64,000 nt of DNA, taken from positions 10,061,501 through 10,125,500 of the forward strand of contig OU612070.1 in the NCBI GenBank assembly GCA_914767715.1. Reading direction: 5' to 3'. The position numbers and the translations under genes were made by a program. The stretch comes from Membranipora membranacea. Lineage: Eukaryota > Bryozoa > Gymnolaemata > Cheilostomatida > Membraniporidae. This document shows, in pieces, positions 1 through 12,100 of this stretch (its first letter is position 1; the number at the start of each line of letters is the position of its first letter). Under the pieces are notes generated by a model. That model saw only the letters and a program-made list of their open reading frames with translations. It was not told the DNA's origin and ran no database searches.

Positions 1-172
1 TAACAACGATTATCATGGTAGCTAAAGATTTGACTCTATGTTTCCATAATACCCTGTTGTACAGGTTGCCTTCATTGCTGTACGATGTAATCCGTAGCCT
101 AAATTTGTGTTTACTGTTACATGACATATGTATTCTCCGCTATACATGTATTTATAATATGGGTATTTGCAG

Positions 173-3100
173 CATGCTGATAGAGTTTGACAGGTTTTGT
201 CAGCAGAGATTTGTGACATTAGTACCTGTTCTCGACGTGTCTCATCATGTAGACTACGATAAGCTTACCTCTCTCTATCCTCTGTTTCTGGATTATCTCA
301 GCTGCTTCACATACACCAGGTAAAACATCACCTTTGTATCTAATATATACCCTTGAGGAGTAGATTTTAGCTAGAGTTTAATTTAGCTAGTTTGATGGTG
401 ACCCAATGTTGGCTAGCACAAATTTATATGAGAGGGTGAGTAAATGTTAGCTAACCATAAATTTCATTGTTTCAAACATAACTGACACACCATTTTGCAA
501 ACACTTTAGGCCTACTCCCCTTAGGTTCCAATAACATTATGTTGAAATAATAATAAAATGATGATAATAATAAAAAAAATTTATTGACAGCCCTGTACAT
601 ACATTATTGTGGGCAAAAACAGAGCTGTAAACACATATATAGTTTCTACCAATTGCAATCCATGACTTCAGAAGAAAGGTGGGAGTGTTTTGCGTTTTTG
701 ATCCCGATTCTTTCATAACATCCCTAAATCTAGGATTCATTAAACTGGGACGTGCTAAATCAGTGCATATGATAACTTGTTTTTTCATTTCAAGACATGT
801 TGGACACATCGAGGTTATTATAATTATTCATGTATTATATCTGGACTGCATGGCGAAGCTTTGCGGTCCAAGATAATAAATGACCGTCAATATCTAGTAG
901 ACAATCGTATATAAATCACATCAACTACACTTATACAATGTATCAAAAATATTTAGAATTACGTGAAACAGAAGATGAAAATCGAAAGTTAGAAATCTAG
1001 TTGCAAATTTTTCGTCTGTTAACTCATGTAGGTGGCATCTAAGTTTTAATCCCACACCCCCATTCAAACAATCTCATCATTAAAACAAAATGGTAGGAGG
1101 CTGAATTACATGTAAAAGCATACTTCGCCAAAATGTCACGGCACTTTGGTAATAATTTCAAGTGTTTGCTATGTCAGGGTGGCTCGAAACAAAAATCAAT
1201 CACCTAAAATGTATTCCATACACCTACACCTCATTGCTATAGTCTATAAAAAACTGTTTGGAAATGCTTAATATGTCTGTTTAGCGATTCAGCTACATCC
1301 AGAGCCAAAATGTTTACCATAATTACAACCTTCAGCCAAAGATAAATCAAGCTATCGCCAAGTCATGTAGATATTGTTGGTTGGTCGTGACCAACATCTG
1401 TCCGTGACAGCTGCAAATCAGTGTTTTCAAGGTGTCCAACATGTTACTCAATGTCCAAGCTTTGGACCAGTCAGGTCAGTAACATTTTGATCAATATAAA
1501 GTTAAAGCTCATGATTTGAAATGTAGGTCAAGACCTTAAACAACTGTTTCTGTTAGTTTTTTCTCCGAAGGGATTGCCAACAACCAGGGTAGTCCCTACG
1601 CACCTGGCAATCTATCTGGTGTGCGTCAGCCAGGTACTGAGTTATTACCTACCGGTAGAAGTGGGGGTGTCAACCCTTCAAATTACACTCAATAAGATAA
1701 ATGTCATCGCGTACTGGCCAAATTAATCATCAAATTCATTATCTTTATATTAACCGGAAGGACTAGGGAGTAGTTCTTGTTAACCTTGTTGTGAGTTTTT
1801 TTCTGGTTTTGTAACGGGTTGATTTGGGTTGTTTTGCTAGTACTTGTGTTTTTATCTCTAGTTATTATTTGGTGCTAATGACCTGGTTTACCCGGTCATG
1901 TTCTAAGTTCTCAATTTGATTGGATCACAATATTGCAGTTATAAAACATCTACTGTCTCAGTGGTGCTTTATACTTCTTTTACTGATATGTCACATATGA
2001 AAACTTCGTGTAAAAGATGTGTTATTGGCGAGTTAAAATTTGTCCACCATCTTTAATTTTTGAGCTTCCCCTTAGCTGACTAAAATAGGTGCTTGCTAAA
2101 ATTAATTCACCCCCAAATAAGCTTAGCTAATAATTACTCTGGTGTAGTTAGAAGCCAGGGCTTGAAGCTGATAAAAACAGGATAGCTAATGTTTCAAATT
2201 AACAGGATTATGGTTAATGAATATTAAAATTATCCATAATTATCTGATGTTTAAAATTAATGCAATGAACATTTGTCATAAGGTCTGCCAGATCTTGGCT
2301 GGGGAATTGGAAGAAGCTTGCACTGTCAAGCGTCTTCCCATATATCATGAAAAAAATGTTTCACATTCTTGAATTTTTTGTAGACAGGTAGCGATGCAAT
2401 GTTAAATTCCTGTGGTTGGCTGATTAGCTACAATTTGGTTTAATATTGAGACCCTGGAGGAATAAAGATTTTGTGAAAATGTCCTAATTATTGGTTGTAA
2501 TTACTACTAGTAACGAGCAATTAAACATTAATCTGAGCTATCATCTTCCCAAAATCACTGGCTATGTGCATATAAGAAAAAAAATGTCTGTTTTTAAATT
2601 TTACTCAAATATTACAAAATTTAAATGACCATGTGAAATTTCAAGCGCAAAAGTTTTATGACTTTCCAGGAACTTGTTTGTGGGGTGTGGTTATTAACAT
2701 TAAGAGATAACTGTGATTAATCTTTGAAATATTCTATGGTGTTTCATTTCATAATCGCACATTCTGTTGCAAACTGATGAGTACACCTACCATGCGCTTT
2801 GCAATAAAGAATGGTTATTTTCGAACCTCAATTGTTTTTGTTTACTCGCAATACTGAGCTGACTTTTATAAGGCAGTTTTAGTCAGTTTACACTATTGAT
2901 ATTCCAATGATCAAAATACGTAGGCCTACTCAGCAGTTTGCAACATTTGAACGTAAAATGAGCAATCATGAAATGAAACACCATGTACTAGAATTTTAAA
3001 AAGATTAGTAGTCACAAATATCTTTTAATGTTCACACCCTGTTGCATAATCACATATAGATGCACCTTACGCAAAAAGTTCCTTATCTGACAAGAGAACG

Positions 3101-6100
3101 AGAAATCAGTTTTGATGAAGTGTATTGATATAATAATGTTTATAATGAAACTATTGCCATTCAGGTTACCAGAGTATTTCATTTTTGGTAATTTCGATAT
3201 AATAATAATATAAACCTATCATGAATCAGTAAATATTAATTTAAATGCCTGCAACCAGGTCTCACAGTATACCTTGCTGAAAAAGGTGGTTTTAAATCCC
3301 TAATGAAGACTTGATAGCCCATCAGAACGTTACCACACCATGAAGTACAGAGGACTGCTTGGGGCCGAGACTGCTTTTTACGACAATATTCTAGTTAACT
3401 TTTACCACAGAGACCTGAGTTTCTATGTTTCGTCTTTTACCTGTGCCAGTTTTGACACTGAATTTTATGGCTTTTTAGGCAGTGATCGTAATAAATCTGT
3501 CCATCCATTCATTAGCAAACTCAAGACGCTTTACATTCTCTCACACCTGTATATTCATGTCTGTGCTATCTAAATATTGGTTGTGTTTGTAGTAAGATAA
3601 ACGTGGGACCTCGTCTGAGTTTGATGTTACTGGAGGTTGGGGATACAGGCATGCTGAATACTAAGAACTTCCTGCCTCTCTCTAACTCTCGTCAGCTCAT
3701 GCTCTGCGGAGAGGCCCTTAAACAGAGTGGTAACATGCAGCAGTCTCTCGCCTGGTTACCTAGCAACATGACTCTTATGAGCTACGGATACACCGTGAGT
3801 AGACCTTATGGAATTGTTTGGGGGTGTGGAGAACGCAGTTTATGTGTACTCGGATCTAAGGGTATTTGTTATCGTCTACGGTTATACAGGTCATTGACAT
3901 TTCCAGGTTACTTGTAGTTTTGTCGCAGCTTATGCTTCCAACATTATGTTCGTATTCCATGCTAGATTTGAAAGAGTACTTTGGTATCTTAAGATTCTTT
4001 TTGAAATGTAATTCATTGCAAAATCCAAGACATTCACAAATACAATCAACCCTATCTTGCGATTACTATTTTGTGTCTAAGTTTTACATGCATTCACATT
4101 TGTTTTGGTGAATAAAAAGCTGCTACACAATGAAGTGATTTGCTTTATGATTACTTCTCTTTTTTTGCAGGCGGACTACGATTTTACACCAACAATAACT
4201 CAGTACGAAGACCATGGGTACGTGCTTTACTAAAGTTAAAAATGTGTATGTTATGCAAAACATCCGTCCAGGATGATATTGTCGCCAAAAGAAAAGTATA
4301 TTATAATAATAGTAGCGTTTTCAGTTCCATTGTCTTGTTTGTTTACGCACTGCATCATAAAATGCATTATTTACACCCTCTGGCTGATAGAAGGTGGCCA
4401 TTTCATGGTCAGTGATGTCGTCATATTGTGTGTAAAGATTTAGGTAGGCCTAATGTTTTATTTGTGTGCCAAAAGAATCCGCAATCCTGTTTCACCGATA
4501 TGCATCTAAATTTCACTTGATTGGTGTGGTCTATTTTGTTCTTACATACCCGGATATTCATTTTATATGATGATGTCACTAAGAAATCTGATTTGCGTTT
4601 TTGCACTTGAATTAATCAATGAATGTGATTTTTTGATTATGAAATCAATTTTCTGTCTTATTTTATTCATTTGTAGCGTGGCGTACTATGTTTGCCCAGG
4701 TACCAGTGCTTGGAATAGGTAAGTGAACCCCCAAAGTTTATGGCTTCACCTATAAAACCTAGCATATCTTACTATTCTAAGCTCCAGGTGTTACAAAATC
4801 TCAATTTTGTGAAAAACAAACTCTTCTTAACGGGCATTAAGCTTCAGTTTTATGTTGATTTTATTGCGCTTTGCCTCCCACGCCTCTGTTAGGAAATTCA
4901 CTTCACTGTGAAAATTTTGAATTTGATAATTACATCATTTGCAACACATGGGCCAAATTTAAAAAATTGTGTTATGATGAAATAGCACATTAGCGCATGC
5001 CACCCACTATTTCTCGAGATCATGAGATGTCTGCCTGAAAAATTCAAAGTAGATCTGACAAGCCATAATGTCGAAAATTTAAACCGCTGTCACGAGAGTT
5101 ATTGAGTAGAGATGTCATAAAAATTACTTCCCGACATTTCCCAGGTTTTGATTTATCGGCCATTGAGATCTTATTAGATTTTCCAAGCGAGGAATGAATA
5201 ACAATTTATCTCCTAGCCTCATGGCGCCAGGCATATGTTGATGTGATAGCGCATTGTCGACAGGCTAACTTAGAACCAGTACGTTTTGCCGCCTACGTAA
5301 CACACCGCATAACTATGGGCGTAGTCTGTCAGAACCAATGTGGAGTAGTTACGCTGCAGTGGTACGGATCAAACCTAGTTTTACAATGTGGTTTCAAAAA
5401 AAGTAATCCAGTTTGATCTTGAGCATTGGTCATCTTATTCGCCCACATGTGAACCTTATAACTTCATAAGCTTTGAGCCATTCAAAGAAATGACAATATG
5501 ATATGATTCAGAGCTTGCAGTTGTAAGGTTGTTACAATGATAGACGGAAGGTCATGTGTGTTTTCCTCCTATAACATGCTGTGGTGTTATGTTTACAAAT
5601 GATGCTGACCAATCGTTAGAGGGGATTTTTCCCAGAATGATGAAAAAAGGAAAAGGGTACATACTCGAGACACCAACGATGTTGCTTTTTTACTTCTATC
5701 GAAACTGAGTTTGGAATTTTCCCTTCAAATTGGTTTAAAGGCAGATACAACCAAATTACTGATTTTGCGATATTTCATGCAAATTGTCCTATATACTTAA
5801 CATGGCGTCGAATAGTCCGGCATCTCCCGCTCAAAGTGTGGGAGACAAAATCACAATGGGCTACGCAGATCTTCAGATAATCCATTAATTCAAAGTATGC
5901 AGTCGAGGGCGGTTAGACCTGACTGAGCTCTTCTGTTGCCATGACTGTATACGATTTAGGGTGCAGAAATTAATAGACCTGGCTCGAGATTTATAGCGCA
6001 GGAAGTGTTATGGAAATGTGAAAGTTTGTTTCTGTGGATGATTAGCTTAATGATATGTAACTCTGAGAATATAATATGCCTACCCTCTGCATTTTAATGA

Positions 6101-9100
6101 ATATGTATCCTTGATATTTAATGTTTAAATAGATAGAATGCAATGAACTCCCCCTGCGCCAAGGATGGGGAGTTTATTGCCAAAACGTTTAGCTACCAAT
6201 TTACTTCCTAGCTAATTTGTAGAATAGAGATGCAGTATGATTGTAATGTAGGAAACTTTCTAGTCTAGACACCTAGTTGCTCTGTGCATACTGGTACTAA
6301 TGCTGTTATTTGACAAAAAACGTTATCGTTATCCTATGAGCCATTTTAAACGAGATCATTTGTGGAAGGAGTTACCGGGCCAAAAGTTGATTTATTAGTT
6401 ACTTGTAGTTAAAGACCTTGACGCCCACGCTTTGATTAATGCTGTCGCTATCGTCAAAGGTATGGATAGATCTAACCTTTGATGAGAAAAATATCTTAAT
6501 CCCTCACTATTGTTTTATTATTATATCGCTGATGGTATCTGGGCTCCAACCGGTGATGGTAAGTCTGGTTAGAAAACCTGATTGAAGTGTCAACCATCAA
6601 CATCAAACATACAAGTTTTATAGGCTTAGCAATAAATTCAGGGAGAATTCACTAGTAGGCCAGTTCTCCGCTGTGTTCTTTGTAGTGTATTTAGTGCAGT
6701 TACCCTTTTAAACCAACTGACTAAATTTCTTCTTATCAGGTCCCTACGAATTGCAGTGAATATCTGGAGCAATAATCTGATGTGTTGATTTTGTGTTTCA
6801 TGGAAATTGAGTCCAGTCAGTAAGGTATAGATCTGGCCGTAGTGTTTACAATCTACTTTTTCTATTTTTCTAGCTTGGCAGGATGTCCTGATGCTGCTTT
6901 GGCGAATATACGTAATGCAACAGAGCAGGGACATCAACACGAGGCTCTTGGAATGCTCATCTGTGATTGGTCGGGTAAAGGTCATGTGACTGACCCATTA
7001 TTCAGCATATCCTCTCTTGTGGCTATGGCTGGAATGGCATGGAATAAAAGAGTTGACCAGGTACAGTGATTGATCACATAAATGCTGCTGAAAAGTTGAA
7101 GTTGTTTACTCTAATTCTGATACATTGTCTCAGGGTTTTTCTTTTTCGCTTAATTTTTTCCATGCCTTCACATACACAATCAATCTGCCCTTATCTTGAA
7201 ATCAAAACTCAAGAAAAAGGGTGGCTTCAGTTGTTAGCTCTGTTGATTGGAATGAGTTTGGTTCGGTGAGAAATCACTTTGCTTGCCATAGCCTAGTGCA
7301 GGTAGGATTGAAATAAACTGCATCTTCATAAATTTACATCATTTTTGAATTGGAACAACCTACTGTACCTTGGATTCACCTATGTTGGAATGCCCTGTCA
7401 CATCAAATTGCACCTGAACTAACAACCGCCCCCGCATCATAGGGGTTTCCCAATCAAAATCTGCCAAAATGGTAATCTGGTGCTTGCCGAAGGTGGAAAA
7501 GAGACTTGCCTAAGAGTTTCAAAACCATTCACTGCTGTGCTGCTGGTCTCAGTGAGCGATCGGCAAGATGTAAATATCAAAGAGAAAATAATTTGAGAGC
7601 TAGGATTTGGATGCACATTTTGCACCCATCCTTATTGAATAATCCCATCAGACTGGCACGGAGTCAGATTCTAATATATTTTTATATCTCTAAACTGGAT
7701 ACAAATACCAGACATAAATTTCAATATTCCGGAAGATAAATTTGTTTAATTTCCAATTACCTATTCTGTATGTCAATGGAAATTTATGTTATTTACTTGC
7801 AGACCAGCATTGTAGACCGTTTACCACACTTGATAAATGTACACATGTTGTGTGATCAGAAACGTCAAGTCGGTCAAGTACTACTTGAACTTGGAAGGTT
7901 AGAGTCAGACTTACTCAGGGCATCTAAGAATCAACCAGGTAATATCCTTGAATCTGGACTCTTATATCCTAGTGCTATGATTACAAAAAAGGTAGATTCT
8001 AACTTACTCATACACGCAACAGATTTCCACAATTATGAAGACAATTTGCCCATATCTGTAATGTGAGGGGTATTTAGGATCTTGAATTTTTCTCACCCTA
8101 ATTTAGCTCTTCACAAGTTCTCGAGTACGGTCAGAATAGATGTTCAATAGTGCTGGTTCAATTTCTATAATATTGAAACAGGAGTGATACTGTTTTCTAA
8201 TATTGAGCACACGCCAATGACGCTACAGAGCACATTTCCGCGACAGACCAGTGCACGAGATGATTAAAAAATTTCAAAACCTATTCCAACATTTCATTCT
8301 TAAAGAAGGCTATTCCCAAAGTTAATTCCGTGAAAAACAAGTCAAAGTAATCTGAAGAATTTTGGCAGCTAACCAACAGATTTAGCAGAGATTAATATAC
8401 ATAGAGAGCAACAGTTGAGGTTTCCTGAAACCTGAGCCCAAAAATATTTACAGCAGAGTGCTATCAAAAGTAAAAACAAGAGTAACGCAACATAATCTGA
8501 TTAACACAGTGTACCCATTTAACTTTTCAAGTTGAAAGTTAAACCTGTTTTTTATTTTTTTCACCTAAGAACATCACTTCAACTAGATTTGTTGCGGGCA
8601 AGGTCCTGGTCCCCTCAAATTATGGGCAAAACTAATTCTCCAAGTTCACTCTTATACAAGGCCAAATAGTTTTTGTTCTTTGTTTACAAAACAATGTGAG
8701 GCTAGATATGTCGCAAGCAAAATGATAATCTTTTAGACACCTATAATATACAACCTACAGATACTTATATATTATCATTAGTTGGTCCCAGATTTCTGCC
8801 TAGTGAATAACAAATTTTGTTGTGGTCCAGGTTTTTCGAAAATTTTCTGGTTATAAAACAAGTTCATTAGATAACAAACACGGTATTGCTTCATACCCTG
8901 CTCTTTGTTTTGATCTGATTATGCAGAAACTTGGCGTATAGTGTGCAGTTGGAAGGTTATGCCAGCTTTTCTATTAAAAAAAACCATGTAACGTAAAATA
9001 ATAAAATAACTCATGTGTAGTCTTTCTGTTCCTCTTACTTTACACGTTCACAATACAGAGCCTTTAAATATTTGTCTCTGCAATCTGCCCCAAAAATTTC

Positions 9101-12100
9101 AAGGCTTCCAACAGGTATATATAACTAGGTCCAGAAATAATATTTGTGTTGATAGCTGTTTATCAAGGAGTTGTGGTAGTGGAGGATGAATACGACCCGG
9201 AGACAGGTAACATATTTCCCTGCTGCAAAACACCATTATTCATAACTACAAAGCTGCCGTCATGTTATGTAGTAGTGCTACATCTAAAACATAGCCTCAT
9301 AATCTCAACACAATGCTTAAACTCTATTTCTGACGGGGCGCGGTTTCTCAACTTTCAAAACCATTTTAAAACTTGCGAAGAATTCATCATTCATTTCCAC
9401 CATGTGGGATTTCAATCCTTTCCCTGACTGCTGATTTAATGATTCTCCTACTGCAATAGATAGTATGTGTTGTTTGCAAACTGAATACATAAACATTTGT
9501 CTGTTTCATTCCCCATTAAGTGTGCCACGTTAAAAAAAAATTTATCCGGTAGCACGCTTCAGTGTCTAACACCAGACCATTACATGACTTGTTTATCGTC
9601 ATGTTTTAAATATTCCAGGTGATGTAGTAGCTTCCCTAGACGGAGACCGAGGATCTATGCTCTTCCAGCTATTTGTATCACCAGATAACGTAGACCTGAC
9701 TCATCTCACTCCCACCCACTTTCAGGTAATACCACAACGATATTCCACATCAGCATTCTGTTAATTACACGTCCCTTAGAAAGTTATTCAAAGAAACTTT
9801 TTAACGGGATAGAAGTTGATTAAAAGGTGTATTCTTACGTGTGTAATTTGCTATCTATCAAAAATCCAGGACGTTTTCACTCAGATGAAACCCTAACAAC
9901 TCGGCCCTCTTATTCTGGCCCAACAGTAAAAGGAATCCTTAAATATATTGCCTCTTTTCACCTACGTCAACTGCATCAATTACCCTGACCACACTTTCTG
10001 CTGAATAATCTTGATATTTATTGCGTTAATAAATATCAATTATTTATCTGCCAAATTACCAAACAAACGACAAACAACAGCAGGACAGTGCCAATATTAG
10101 AGTATATAAATATCAATATCAAGTATATCAATATCAAGGTTGTTCAAGGGCTTCCCCCCCCCCCCCCCCCCCGCAGTCCTTTGTTACTCAATTAATTACT
10201 CAAGGAATTTCGGTTGCGTGAGAGCAATTATCATAGGGACCCATATTGTGTGGGGGCAGCCAAGGTGCATCAGGATACACAAGTGGTAAACAAATTTTTT
10301 TAAGCTATCTACTTTGAAGTAAAGATGAAAAGCCTTTTTGGGATGTTGAAGCACATATGTGACAAATTCCTTAGCGAATACCTATGATAATTAATGTCCA
10401 TAGGGATTTGCTATGTCTCTGGAGTGAACAGTCCACATGTGAGCTAGTGCAGGCAGTAAAAGAAACTAACGTCCACGAAGCCTTTGAAATTTCTCTAACT
10501 ACGACATTTTATTCCCTTTGTCTGTGAACCAAGCTTTTGTTACGCCTCTACCATATAGGAGTAGGCACAATCGTAATGTGTCCCTTTAAAATCTCTCTGA
10601 ATTCAGGCAGTACTAACATAAAGGGGGCTGCAATGGTGGCTATATCCTCATCCAGAAACCTTGTTTTGGGACATGTCATCAGTCCCCAAAATATCTACCG
10701 TCAATAGGGTAAAGAAATATAGGATGTAGGATATACTTACTCAAATTCATTCGTGTCAATTTTTGGCAGCAAACCAGATTATTCATATTCATGAGCAATG
10801 GTATATAGATATGCACGAAGCTGAGATGGCCAGGTCCCTCATCACTTTAATTCTCGTGATAGATTTTGATAAGGATTGACCATGAACTTGATTGATGAAA
10901 TGACCCAAGCTCACACCCATCAAGTCTTGTTACGTGTTTTTTTTCAATCCCCATCTTTGGTCTAGGTGATCTGATCAATACGACTCAGCATAAAAGCAAA
11001 TTTGACATTAGCATTTGGTCTTATTATATCTTTTTGTTCCAACATTTTTCTTGTTCTTTTAGAAAGCTTTGCGAACAATTAGACACTTACATGGTCAAGC
11101 TCAGACAATGGATTTACAATGCTACCATGGCCAGGAACAGACAGCTGCTATAAAACTATCTTTGGACTTGGCACTTACTGCATGCAGGTCAGTTTTTTGA
11201 GTGTCTTATCTTATAAATACTTTTGCTTATGCAGTTGTTTCAAACCTTAGGCACAGATTGCTCTAATACATGTTTCTGTGTGTAACATGTACATACGCTT
11301 CAGCTGAACACAGAACATAGCGGTTCAGCAGAGCACAGAACATTACGATTCAGCAGCTGCAATGTATTTTACCTGTGATGCTTGCTGTGCCTGATCTAAG
11401 CATAATCTGGGCGTTCTGTGAACATTGTTGCTCTTGTAAAACACGCAGTGCTACAGGATGGATCTATTTCCTCTAAGAACTTGGCTATAGACTTATCACA
11501 TTTTATAAAAATTCAATGAGTTTTTTCAATGAGTTTTTTTGAGATATTTAATTTAATTATGGCAATGACGTCATCATGTGGCAGACTGCAGTGTTCGTGC
11601 CTACTCAAGTCTGCATGTAGTTAAAATGCACCTTTGTCACGGGTTTCTAAAAAACTCCCTGATAGTAGCAGAGCCTCAATTTGGCTGTTGAATCTAATCC
11701 GTACAAGGTATAATCACACCCTTTAAAGGCAATGCAAGAGTTTCCAACAGCCCATCTTGCGAAACAAGTACCGATAACAAGTTCTGTATGCTTGAGGAGA
11801 AAATAGAACACACATGGATACCTTCCAACCGGTGCAAGCGACATGGGAGTCTGTTGTGTTGATAAATTTAGGCAATGGATTACGGATTGATGATCTTAAA
11901 AGACGTCAGAGCTTAATTGCCTCCAAATGTATCTGAACACAGTGCCACATTGCAATGCAACTATTCTGTCAAAAGATTAATCTTTTTGGACAAATTTAAA
12001 AGATTAGAATAGTTTGCTTATTTTTTTCTAAATGTGACAATCGTCCTTGATTGTATCCGATAAAAAGAGCTCATTAATGTGAGGCTCATACATATTGTAG

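Larger units (their letters stand above)
320..3592 (+). other. Large intron of the GH20-like gene (3.3 kb)
   Basis: It splits a Ser codon: AG before, T after, restoring TSKINVG. No exon-like segment was recognised inside it. It contains one copy of the TTAGCTAG-rich dispersed repeat near its 5' end and a foldback element at about 2731-2994. A 77-codon open frame at 3340-3573 has no recognisable family features and is not needed to join the flanking exons. Confidence 0.7.

Noticed and set aside
3340-3573. 77-codon open frame just before a GH20-like exon
   Set aside because: The flanking exons (319 and 3593) already join in phase and restore family sequence; this frame has no splice sites or family features.
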